Source: Candidatus Woesearchaeota archaeon
Lineage (GTDB): Archaea > Nanobdellota > Nanobdellia > Woesearchaeales > UBA11716
Direction of reading: 5' to 3'
Length of the DNA stretch: 13,803 bases
NCBI GenBank assembly: GCA_013329175.1
Contig: DUKR01000054.1
Span: 4,051 to 17,853, forward strand
Shown piece by piece: positions 9,001-13,037 of the stretch. Every line of letters starts with the position of its first letter. Position 1 is the stretch's first letter. The position numbers were made by a program, and so were the translations under genes. Under the pieces are notes generated by a model. That model made no database searches. It was not told the DNA's origin and saw only the letters and a list, made by a program, of their open reading frames with translations.

Positions 9001-10391
9001 TACCACCTGCCATCTTCGTCGCACGCTCCGTCACAGCGATAGATGTCATAGCCTGAAGGCACATCATCACCGCTCGGAGCAGTAACCTGCACCGTAATCC
9101 TCTTGGTAACTCCCCCTTCTGCCTGCTGGGTTTCCTGGGTTGCGGTGACACTGGATGCAAGCCTGTCATTTCCGGTATAATCAACGCATCGCTCAGGATA
9201 CATTACTGCATTGACTGTGCTTGCAGGGGAAGAAACCTCTTGTGATGTGGCTATTGGAAAAAATCCTTCTTTAGCAAAGGAGACGCGAACAATTCCTGCT
9301 GGCACATTTGAGATGGAGTAGCCTCCGTTTCTATTGGTAAATGCTGAAAGCCCTGCTTGCCCATTGATGACTACCGCCACCTCAGCAAGTGGCTGCCTTG
9401 TGTCTGCGTTAGTGACTGTTCCCGAGAGGGTTACTGCTCCTGAAGTAATATCTGGCGCCTGCGGGCAGGTAGCTCCCTGAGCAATGCTCACCTGGCTGCC
9501 GCTTTCGTAGCACCCAGCAGGACAGATGCATCCGTCAGCATCATTGCAGGTCTGGCCGCAGGAAAGAGTTGTAGGCTGCCCACCACCCTCTGGAGGCTGA
9601 GTAGTGCATGCGCCTGACTGGCATTGATAGTTGCCTCGCACAGAGCAGCAATATTCATTTGATACACAGGAAGTGCTTCCGCAGCTGCAGGATGCCTCAG
9701 TGCAGGGCTCTTCACCATCCCCATACCCCCTACATGAGCCTCCCCACCACGAATTAAACAAAGACGACGGAGTGAGCGTGCAGCTCTGGCCTGAATTCGG
9801 CGCCCACTGCACGCACTGAAAAACATTAGTGGAGCGGCATTCATACCTGACGCAATGAACCTGATTGTCTGTGCAGTCCTGCACAGGTGGCTGTGGTGTG
9901 CATCCCTGGGCGTTTTCAGCCCACCTCCCATCCGCACAGCAATACCCAGCAAGATTGTCAGCCGGGCGAGAAGTGCAGGTGCAGGTGTTACCTGCTACGA
10001 CTTGGCCAGTTGGGCACGGAGTTTGTTGCAAACTGTCGATGGCTATTTGCTGGCAGGTATTACTCGTTGAACCAAATGACCCACCCTCAGCAGAACACAC
10101 ACTTTGGTAGGTGGCGTCCCTTATTTCATAGGTTCCATCATCCAAAAGCATGCAGCACCTTCCCACCTCGCACGCATTTTGGGAAGAGCAAGCTCCTGAA
10201 ACCCAGCTTCCGCCAACACAGGTGCTTGTGCTACCTAGATAATCAGTACAATGGTCTGCAATGGAGGGATTCTCAGAAACAATGCAACATTCCCCTACTG
10301 CAGCATATCCTTGTACTGCAAAAAGTATGAGAAGTGCAGCAGCTACAGGGAACAAACCTATCCACTTAGGTATAATTGGCTGCGTCTTCAT
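1..10391 (-). CDS. Giant secreted multidomain (Cys-rich/FN3/Ig-like) surface protein, C-terminus beyond window
   Basis: One uninterrupted reading frame runs from the ATG at 10391-10389 to the window edge: 3,463 complete codons plus two bases, no stop. Residues 1-31 are a Sec-type signal peptide (K2 and K9, hydrophobic 11-26, likely cleavage after Ala30/31). Then come a Cys-rich region (about 34-315), a carboxypeptidase-regulatory-like beta sandwich (about 320-399), an FN3-like domain (about 428-500), a second Cys-rich block (about 505-770), roughly 20 Ig-like modules of 100-150 residues (about 775-3360), and a FlgD-like Ig domain (about 3370 onward). Acidic loops at about 2207, 2240 and 2618 could bind calcium. 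The start overlaps the stop of the 605-aa gene by 4 bases (ATGA), so it is the distal gene of an operon. No enzyme motif was seen; an adhesin, stalk or cell-envelope role is inferred. The C-terminal anchor is not visible. Confidence 0.93.
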   Translation of the reverse strand, partial: MKTQPIIPKWIGLFPVAAALLILFAVQGYAAVGECCIVSENPSIADHCTDYLGSTSTCVGGSWVSGACSSQNACEVGRCCMLLDDGTYEIRDATYQSVCSAEGGSFGSTSNTCQQIAIDSLQQTPCPTGQVVAGNTCTCTSRPADNLAGYCCADGRWAENAQGCTPQPPVQDCTDNQVHCVRYECRSTNVFQCVQWAPNSGQSCTLTPSSLFNSWWGGSCRGYGDGEEPCTEASCSCGSTSCVSNEYCCSVRGNYQCQSGACTTQPPEGGGQPTTLSCGQTCNDADGCICPAGCYESGSQVSIAQGATCPQAPDITSGAVTLSGTVTNADTRQPLAEVAVVINGQAGLSAFTNRNGGYSISNVPAGIVRVSFAKEGFFPIATSQEVSSPASTVNAVMYPERCVDYTGNDRLASSVTATQETQQAEGGVTKRITVQVTAPSGDDVPSGYDIYRCDGACDEDGRWYRIATIASAGRHIDVTTAFGMGYSYAASAFYGIIETELKIAGETITTGSSICANRAEGEEYCVITDTENAAERCEDGEPAQIEDCSGESTPSICTESDDTAQCEAVAGECEAGIFGLYYTDLEEIAYTDRSRTIIDRCYAACEGISHCTDFLSEDACKSDVGVQCGVGTCEWRWLNQELGSGVCVNPSPEANNCPYCAPDDADEREGINQLLDGCTQAKAEQLSTYDYEAGEGHLCYVAAATTTSPAQAYSCQEMTCEDYGGDRAACEESGDSSDTDYCGIGNCWFSGGACKKQEAQQGITNRCPASDVACNDDATAPATLAAFEHQFLRELNARDGQIILEVVDESGLLTTRFCVDQLNTCDPMAQRSCEIRGAGKQRIITFEGVGAQPLVLLSSNPSRCLNAGALQEGDNYLRFLTYDRAGNAEGVKSLTIPVDLEVGESTTLEVSSTPVYHAPTPPTGAYRTDLTVAFDTLREMKCRYSLQRFASGQFAELYQQPSQFESCFSTHHEVSFSPQDIPADELKDGTYYFRAACYDSLAAEPVSEREPRLIRYDHVEIVIAADKRMEAVQPQGIIPSSEDAILSFIVPNQIACRWEKDATPDNPANAPSYDSMSHDFGIPASVSGKFRYRIDLSSFSSPAQVQSGANAFDIACDPSQGGRAARAVFVVDDEKPEPKVYFSSGQLGAGAEVTDFTARYVPQTFDVRCTDGPSGNNGEGIGYGCKVNYCVIKNGVVTGGNGVRDTEGGEPTECEPAEESASTTPLTTATFSDSAKLCFKAVETITEGIGTSERRAPSQRVCQDIAIAKESSARATFSIAKYPFSGDIITTPPALNAYGGRANPARKSEITIPTFSGQTTSTTLSEGYYKLDITLSSLNPNSPPALYIGDAADEESRIQLPAESFPQGSVSFGVHVFRDMTLESLQGISPYVAATVFTSQEEYRPFRLTESAGLYELPFLITGFDDSHGYDAGLSSALFEGKSFSGEVSYAVDITPPNTVSVEKLSIAGSTAPAITSFSAATPLYAQDSGTVVVEFSASPDADSFEFYKKAGEGRESFSLSHDAILDNGITRSGSMVQVSDRSGNEVRYRQSFSSTSFSVGENILYVVASDKLGNRKVSSEQAIIFRDSAAPTAQFSPAQGSRVGEQRKGNDRVVPLTITLTDGGTNPSGIATESLKLKVLYGDTVVGDDGTGHTTLSQGAITETSDGRAIIRHEVVTNVPRVEGSQEYRVTVEGSDLAGNAISGNSITFTVDVTLPPQPTWSIASLGQYVTGEGIYTFADLPSIGIDFETSGSTVQIVAALITDSDGEQHLQQTYTDAYDKLEQISPSLDLENGKSYTLKVLAKRLKSNVGGSQISIDGTVAEFTTPIIVDQDEPVLTDFWLRQSRNDEIKFLIKGAYDEEHLESITLKITNSQDEALDVLGDGSEGNPLSTGFLDREDIEAGSVSLLFTDKAGNSKEYSLVNDIGGLSIDPSSSYAYDSASSTLFAKATSFELLGTDLSPTAYSVRTLQGISKGKGAADRSSLELAMPVTGIQEGLNELALYSVSGTSAFFTFLDVLVDANGPTLDRTYPIINGITPITTPTISAQFRSASGLVGGVRVYVYPKGTFSTTSWEEVDEGVRNGYLIDTVAPEGVDNDGLLWKIAADIPDDKALSYGGEYEARIEGIMSRSGVYFATTGTYTWGFMADENAPELIEAALVQGTQRVVLYENEVETNALTNIGRGAIALTFSGTEHIAIVDSSLHILDSNGDDKRVITASPARTTASDSVTLRFNGLNLKEDGDDDGAYTISFSARKGFDATAIPAEYSIGFTLKTSSPSDLQLLVDEQEIYPVPDPLPKFTKGGHSIILYSSTDSLSAESRLFCRQGTRNIVEATGYTEQEATDRNAEIHAELNLDSFSEGTVQCKIVAYDRAGNDAVINYQDAFVIDTQGPSFDLGGFAGFGLGAGMYVDTPGTFLTSGGKKLGYGMYKFDIATTDALSAPPALTFEGQSLALQGTTSPWHFTLYLAHHSSDGNVFRLEQTASDYQASLNRGDGTVVEIRGTFATPLDISVHGYDLAQGAGSECPGIARPAGTRGNCGSTAFPQNNFQVDAAPPTLTVTKAEVKNNGGEVVRNYLSTPGNALSANTVLIIGSSESLALSGTAGDFASVKAYVSQDTTFDDNDDVKDTSTASSWTLAIANDDIGAYLFIVAVDEVGNEVIAGPYATIKDSSVPTITLNYPPAGVILSSTNEFPDNAQNDYLAHITDSESGIDKASVCVQIKSGAAYYGQRGRRGGFDGCLAIPDTSLVVRDGKLHIEHALHGIALDSSSLFKAYELIINAKDNAGNAAIQQTSAFTIDSRLPENPMLKVMYLDNSVVETGSDSDFGRNPTKVPPGSTTRSTYYVGKDITQIQFTFTEEVELTGEYAFAFTSLGNKVFTYDVSTNPIAESVTYQLKARKKLSEGSAPPEATWNIRIVVDQNEPTVTVLNAAPKHPSDAALSGSASPIVYVPAAFTLSASVADEVNGEGENAGIVECKYTTDGSTWSGIDGEDGGYDEATDICSVEITSLTFGAHVVGIKAIDKVGNEGSATHAVTVDTAAPTTTSTISTNWYKDSATFTLTPTDVGSGVKETRYCVGAACTPTLLTGQPTPIATHGEHTVRFYSVDNVGNEADIGTETVKVDAQAPTVTATSPASNDILSSLDSITIQFDDEGSGIDAGSIVVSIPGVASATPSQILMGMVVGYDGNTKMVTISSEGCTDLFESTANCKLSVKGSGISGVNRFTVTVEDTAGHLTTHTFSFTLDPEAVTPSNIFAINPADNTEQDLEATTPASLAYGNAGFKITFEEELPSAPIISLTQATNGDVWGTNYRMQYDPNTKTYTYRRSTGTLLDGTYTLTIEAYGADGGHGRKSVTFKVDATEPTLSQDFEVTPAIFSPNGDGVMDAATFSFTPSEAVSYTLTLSAGSKTRTIISDSAVSDAQSVVWDGKASDGSAFSSGTVTATLVISDATHSPQFTTTVVVDLT
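3..288 (-). other. FlgD-like Ig domain with FSPNGDG motif at the visible end of the giant protein
   Basis: FSPNGDG lies at residues 3374-3380 and is followed by A-T-F-S-F-T-P-S-E-A-V, a strand of T-L-T-L-S-A-G, then V-W-D-G-K-A-S-D-G and S-S-G-T-V-T-A-T. This is the pattern of FlgD-type Ig domains and of the C-terminal modules of many bacterial surface proteins. In such proteins it often lies near the C-terminus, but a further V-V-V-D-L-T linker at the edge shows that at least one more module follows. Confidence 0.75.
8894..9110 (-). other. Fibronectin type III-like domain within the giant protein
   Basis: Residues about 428-500 show FN3 hallmarks: a V-T-A-P strand, G-Y-D-I-Y-R in the middle, a W-Y-R-I-A-T-I strand, H-I-D-V-T, and a final Y-S-Y-A-A-S-A-F strand. 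A Cys pair inside it (in the segment CDGAC) suggests a small disulfide insertion. The domain boundaries are approximate. Confidence 0.65.
9195..9434 (-). other. Carboxypeptidase regulatory-like domain within the giant protein
   Basis: Residues about 320-399 follow the classic pattern of this beta-sandwich family (CarboxypepD_reg type): LSGTVTN, then a P-L-A-E-V segment, a T-N-R-N-G-G-Y-S turn, V-P-A-G, and a final strand with V-S-F-A-K-E-G-F. Such domains are common non-catalytic modules in secreted archaeal and bacterial proteins. Here it separates the two Cys-rich blocks. Confidence 0.8.
10299..10391 (-). other. Signal peptide of the giant surface protein
   Basis: Codons 1-31 encode a short basic N-region (Lys2, Lys9), a hydrophobic core at residues 11-26 rich in Leu, Ala, Ile and Val, and a small-residue Ala-Ala end at 30-31 just before the first Cys pair (35-36). 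This is a standard secretory signal and supports the ATG at 10391 as the true start. Confidence 0.8.
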
Positions 10392-12205
10392 GGGTTAAAC
10401 GTTTTTGGCTCTGACATTTTTCCGCAGCTTTCTGCGTATAGCGTAAGTGACGGGCTGTTAGACTGATATTCTCCGCTTAGTATCCAGTCACTAAATGAAA
10501 CTGTATTCCTGCTTATCGGCAACTTTTCATTTGTTGAGTCAGAGCCTATAATAAGTTTCACTGGGTCTCCATCTGGCTCAAAAACCTCAGCTGAGATGGA
10601 GCAAAGGTAATAGATGGAATACGCGCTTTCATCCACGTCTTTTGTTGATGTATCATCAGATCTGGTCTGTATGCGGGCACACTGATGGCTTGCAGAACGT
10701 ATTATCGGTGCTCTGTCAGTATCTTTCAAGGTAATGCCCAACGCAGTATGATATCTGTCATAAGGAAGCGAATCAAATCTCCCTTTTGCTTTTGTGATTA
10801 GCGTAATTTTCTGATCCAGTGGGTCGCATTTGCTTACGCCAGTATCATGGTTATGATTCAAGGCAGTATAGGGGACAGTCATTGACAGAGTAAACTCCAG
10901 CCCAGCACTAACATCATTATCACTCCCCTCGACCTTTGGGGTAAACAAAAGTTCAGCGACTATGAAGTCTGCATTGTTGCCTGCGATATTTTTAGACCAG
11001 ACATACTGCAGATCATTCAGTGAGGTATCATCGGTATGGTCTACTGCTAAAAAGGTGAGCGTGATTTTCTGCCCTTCTTTGACCTCAACTGGAACCATGT
11101 TTGACAAGTATGGTGCTGTGCAGGGAGTACCAAGAACATCACCTGAATAAAGCCCATTACAAAAATTAAGGATATTGCCGGCATCTTGGACTCCGTCGAT
11201 GTGGGTTCCCTGAATTCCATCATAACGAAGAGTGTCCACCTGAGCTTGTGTTTTTGTAAAAATGGGAAATGTTGCTGCCCGTGCAAACCTAAACGTAAAG
11301 GCTTCCCCCCTAAAATAGAATGACGGGTCAGTCACAACAAAAACATCTCCATTGAGATATTCCTTTTCAAGTTGAACAAAGATTCCATCCAGCTTCTTGG
11401 CTGCTAAATTATTCTGGGCATTTGTTTTTATGCTGTTTGCCTCGTCCTGCAATAGGGGCTTAAGAAATGAATGGTAAAAATAAGAAAGCCTTTGATTGAA
11501 GCGATAGGTAAACTCATTCAATGTCACGGTCTTGTCCGTTGCAGTATCAGTAACTTCCAGAGGAAAAGCCATAACCGCAACCATGTCTTTCTCATCACTT
11601 GAAACCCTTACATCAACAACTGGCTCTCCCAATTCAGCTACTGCATATCCCATATCAGCCATCTTGTCAGAAAATGGCTTCGTTTTATCCAGGCAATCTG
11701 GACGTATAAATGAGGTAACATAAGCGCTAATGGAAGTATCAAAGCCGGGAAGCAGGGAATACTGCCGGTACGCTAACAGCGGGAAGGAACCGCTCAAGTC
11801 ATAACTTGTCTTAAATCCCTTTGCTGGAAGTAGTATTCTTGCACGGTAGGGATTTTGAGTCTGTGATAAACTCACAAATGAACTGTCTGCATGAGCGATA
11901 TTTTCCCATGAGGTAAGGGTGTTTCCCACACTGTATCCCGTCCCTTCCAAATATCCATTATCGTCTGCAAGCCTTTGAATGGTGCCTCCCTCCTGCCCTA
12001 AATGATACAAAGCATCCTCAGCTACCCTCCTCAAACACTCCTCCACATATTCCCTGACAGGCTCAACAGTAAAATCACTCTGCGACTCCACCTCCTTCTC
12101 CTCCTCAACCCGTGCAGGAACTGCCCGAAGCATCGCAACCACCCCGACGACAAGTAGAATCACAAGGCCGACGACCACAAAAAGCGCAATCTGACCGTTT
12201 TTCAC
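10388..12205 (-). CDS. Membrane-anchored secreted protein with class III (pilin-like) signal, 605 aa
   Basis: The start is the GTG at 12205-12203: GGGAGG lies 8 bases upstream, and the in-frame TTG at 12223 cannot be used because it overlaps the TATA region. The protein begins M-K-N-G-Q and continues into one hydrophobic helix (about 6-26), matching archaeal class III signal peptides cut between G4 and Q5. An acidic stretch (33-40) and the motif V-x-x-Y-V-E-E-C-L-x-x-V-A-E-x-A-L-x-x-L-G-x-E-G-G (50-74) follow; from memory this N-terminal layout recurs in DPANN hypothetical proteins. The rest looks extracellular and beta-rich, with cadherin/PKD-like stretches near residues 368-470 and 497 onward (one contains D-G-D-P-V). 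The stop TGA overlaps the ATG of the giant gene, so the two are probably coexpressed. Function is unknown; a subunit or base for the giant surface protein is a reasonable inference. Confidence 0.9.
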   Translation of the reverse strand: MKNGQIALFVVVGLVILLVVGVVAMLRAVPARVEEEKEVESQSDFTVEPVREYVEECLRRVAEDALYHLGQEGGTIQRLADDNGYLEGTGYSVGNTLTSWENIAHADSSFVSLSQTQNPYRARILLPAKGFKTSYDLSGSFPLLAYRQYSLLPGFDTSISAYVTSFIRPDCLDKTKPFSDKMADMGYAVAELGEPVVDVRVSSDEKDMVAVMAFPLEVTDTATDKTVTLNEFTYRFNQRLSYFYHSFLKPLLQDEANSIKTNAQNNLAAKKLDGIFVQLEKEYLNGDVFVVTDPSFYFRGEAFTFRFARAATFPIFTKTQAQVDTLRYDGIQGTHIDGVQDAGNILNFCNGLYSGDVLGTPCTAPYLSNMVPVEVKEGQKITLTFLAVDHTDDTSLNDLQYVWSKNIAGNNADFIVAELLFTPKVEGSDNDVSAGLEFTLSMTVPYTALNHNHDTGVSKCDPLDQKITLITKAKGRFDSLPYDRYHTALGITLKDTDRAPIIRSASHQCARIQTRSDDTSTKDVDESAYSIYYLCSISAEVFEPDGDPVKLIIGSDSTNEKLPISRNTVSFSDWILSGEYQSNSPSLTLYAESCGKMSEPKTFNP

Positions 12206-12212
12206 TGTGCAG

Positions 12213-12233
12213 GCCTCCCGCAATATTTAAATA
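12213..12233. promoter_or_regulatory. Palindromic TATA box, probable bidirectional promoter (copy 1)
   Basis: The perfect palindrome TATTTAAATA (12224-12233) lies between divergent starts: its centre is 23.5 bases from the GTG of the 605-aa gene (minus) and 28.5 bases from the ATG of microprotein A (plus). With the usual archaeal distance from TATA to start site, both transcripts would be leaderless or nearly so. The whole 21-base block recurs exactly at 12865-12885. Confidence 0.75.
12214..12219 (-). promoter_or_regulatory. Putative Shine-Dalgarno GGGAGG for the 605-aa gene
   Basis: GGGAGG on the minus strand sits 8 bases before the GTG at 12205 and matches the archaeal anti-SD core CCUCC. 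It lies only about 5 bases from the TATA palindrome, so a transcript starting at normal distance might not contain it; it may instead be a DNA element. The same hexamer occurs 11 bases before both PIN starts (12866-12871, 13538-13543). Confidence 0.5.
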
Positions 12234-12256
12234 GCATCGTGCTCACCCTATCGCCT

Positions 12257-12364
12257 ATGGGACAAAAAAAAGAAGCTGCATCGGTCATGGATGACATAGA
12301 GGAGCACATGAAAGACCCTGCGTATGTTAAAGAGTTGTACGAGTTCATCATAAAGCACACCTAG
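12257..12364 (+). CDS. Microprotein A (35 aa), candidate antitoxin-like partner of the convergent PIN gene
   Basis: ATG at 12257, stop TAG at 12362-12364. Residues 14-35 align without gaps to residues 21-42 of microprotein B (12909-13037), 16 of 22 identical, around the core H-M-K-D-P-x-Y-V and Y-E-F-I. Several differences are synonymous (GAG/GAA, GTT/GTG, ATC/ATT) and the upstream half has a different length, which argues for coding selection. The N-terminus is Lys/Ala-rich, the rest probably helical. It starts 28.5 bases from a TATA centre and has no Shine-Dalgarno, suggesting a leaderless mRNA. Its last 17 bases overlap the 3' end of PIN1 on the other strand. No known antitoxin domain was recognised; the antitoxin role is inferred from pairing with a PIN protein. 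It could also be the toxin-binding tail of a VapB-like protein without a DNA-binding domain. Confidence 0.7.
   Translation: MGQKKEAASVMDDIEEHMKDPAYVKELYEFIIKHT
12264..12271 (-). terminator. T8 tract, possible minus-strand terminator after PIN1
   Basis: Eight consecutive A on the plus strand (codons 3-5 of microprotein A) give T8 on the minus strand, 77 bases past the PIN1 stop. Archaeal RNA polymerase terminates at such oligo-T tracts without a hairpin, so the PIN1 transcript may end here, before the surface-protein operon. Confidence 0.5.
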
Positions 12365-12854
12365 GGTAACAGCCCTTTTTGAACCTCTCATAGCTTTGGA
12401 TGTTGGGGAATGGGATGCCTTTTATTTCATTAACCAGTTGATATGCCCGCAATGCTGGTGGGGAAAGCATAGTGTTCTTATCATCACTCACCAGCACATC
12501 AAGATAATGGATACTGGCTGTAGCAAAAATCAGCAGGTCATTTTCCAGTTTGTATTTTGGCGTTGTCCCTCCAAGCCCTGTGAGCGCTTTATAATATCCG
12601 TCAGAGAGGCTTGTTATGGCCTGCGTTACAAAAAGTACCCTGCTCCCGATGAGCCTGTCAAAGAGCCTCAGAAGATCCATGCGAAGATTATACTCTCTGA
12701 TTCTTCCCTTTCTTACGGCACGAAGCTCTTTTCGTGTGATGCTGCTCGCATAAAAAATGGTTTTTGATTCCTTAGCCTTCTCTTCCATAGCCTTTCTTTG
12801 AGCATCTGCTGCTATCAGCCCGAATATGTTAGTGTCAAGAAGGGTGCGCCTCAT
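12348..12854 (-). CDS. PIN-domain (VapC-like) ribonuclease PIN1, 168 aa
   Basis: The ATG at 12854 opens M-R-R-T-L-L-D-T-N-I-F-G, the standard first strand of PIN-domain nucleases. The expected metal-binding acids are present: Asp7, Glu43 (R-K-E-L-R), Asp106 (E-N-D-L-L-I-F-A-T-A) and Asp124/125 (V-S-D-D). The length is slightly above the usual 120-150 aa because of the C-terminal tail. Family knowledge: VapC-type proteins are Mg-dependent endoribonucleases cutting tRNA or rRNA and held in check by a small partner. No VapB gene lies upstream on the same strand; the only small partner candidate is the convergent microprotein A, overlapping by 17 bases. A further in-frame TTG at 12875 lies within the TATA-proximal block and is rejected as start. 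PIN2 is a paralog with about 40-45% identity by eye. Confidence 0.9.
   Translation of the reverse strand: MRRTLLDTNIFGLIAADAQRKAMEEKAKESKTIFYASSITRKELRAVRKGRIREYNLRMDLLRLFDRLIGSRVLFVTQAITSLSDGYYKALTGLGGTTPKYKLENDLLIFATASIHYLDVLVSDDKNTMLSPPALRAYQLVNEIKGIPFPNIQSYERFKKGCYPRCAL
12363..12380 (+). terminator. Small hairpin plus T5, possible terminator of microprotein A
   Basis: AGGG (12363-12366), a 6-base loop and CCCT (12373-12376) run into T12376-12380, starting inside the stop codon of microprotein A. The stem is short, but the T-run in the transcript direction fits archaeal termination. It lies inside the PIN1 coding sequence. Confidence 0.4.
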
Positions 12855-12877
12855 GAAAGCTCTCGCCTCCCGCAATA
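12814..12877. repeat. Direct repeat at the 5' end of PIN1 (partner 13486-13549)
   Basis: Sixty-four bases covering the start of PIN1 and its upstream region match 13486-13549 with four mismatches (positions 12831, 12862, 12863, 12874). The rest of the two PIN genes has diverged far more. The repeat includes the upstream GGGAGG block, so it is not explained by protein conservation alone. Confidence 0.85.
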
Positions 12878-12885
12878 TTTAAATA
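12865..12885. promoter_or_regulatory. Palindromic TATA box, probable bidirectional promoter (copy 2)
   Basis: Exact 21-base copy of 12213-12233. TATTTAAATA occupies 12876-12885; its centre is 26.5 bases from the PIN1 ATG (minus) and 28.5 bases from the microprotein B ATG (plus), the latter the same distance as in copy 1. The symmetry and the divergent starts support transcription both ways. GGGAGG (12866-12871, minus) lies 11 bases before PIN1. Confidence 0.75.
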
Positions 12886-12908
12886 CCCTCATCCCCCTAC
12901 TTCCCGGC

Positions 12909-13037
12909 ATGAAAGCAAAGAAAGCAAGTGCTGCAAAAAAGCCGACAACTGAAGAGCTCTGCCGTCGGATTGAAGAGCACATGAAAGACCCTGAATATGT
13001 GAGGGGAATGTACGAGTTCATTTTAAAGACCACCTAA
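12909..13037 (+). CDS. Microprotein B (42 aa), candidate antitoxin-like partner of PIN2
   Basis: The ATG at 12909 is chosen over an upstream in-frame start at 12798 because the latter would run through the PIN1 start region and the promoter. The protein has a Lys/Ala-rich N-terminus (residues 1-11), then P-T-T-E-E-L, and a probably helical part with H-M-K-D-P-E-Y-V and Y-E-F-I shared with microprotein A. Its last 15 bases overlap the end of PIN2 on the opposite strand. It starts 28.5 bases from the TATA centre of copy 2 without a Shine-Dalgarno. Its function is unknown; repetition of the same microprotein/PIN geometry in both modules suggests it partners PIN2 functionally, as antitoxin or modulator. 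A single isolated 42-codon frame would be weak evidence; the paralogous copy makes it credible. Confidence 0.75.
   Translation: MKAKKASAAKKPTTEELCRRIEEHMKDPEYVRGMYEFILKTT
12935..12940 (-). terminator. T6 tract, possible minus-strand terminator after PIN2
   Basis: A6 on the plus strand within the Ala/Lys codons of microprotein B gives T6 on the minus strand, 83 bases past the PIN2 stop. It mirrors the T8 tract at 12264-12271 in the other module. Readthrough would carry PIN2 transcription into PIN1. Confidence 0.35.

Noticed and set aside
9488..9952. 154-codon minus-strand frame
   Set aside because: Lies entirely inside the giant gene in another frame; composition is biased by the Cys/Ala-rich host sequence and it has no family motif.
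9887..10330. 147-codon plus-strand frame
   Set aside because: Antisense to the Cys-rich N-terminus of the giant gene, no promoter or start signal, and several overlapping frames compete in the same place.
1..10391. CRISPR array, tRNA, rRNA or insertion sequence
   Set aside because: No regularly spaced repeats, cloverleaf or rRNA-like sequence, transposase motifs or terminal inverted repeats were seen; the region is coding on the minus strand.
12206..12223. TTG start at 12223 for the 605-aa protein
   Set aside because: It overlaps the promoter block, adds six residues before the class III signal, and places GGGAGG inside the coding region; GTG at 12205 fits better.
12396..12767. 123-codon plus-strand frame
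   Set aside because: Antisense shadow of PIN1; the PIN reading has all catalytic residues and a paralog.
12798..12908. Upstream extension of microprotein B to a start at 12798
   Set aside because: It would translate through the PIN1 start, the GGGAGG element and the TATA palindrome; similarity to microprotein A is confined to the part after 12909.
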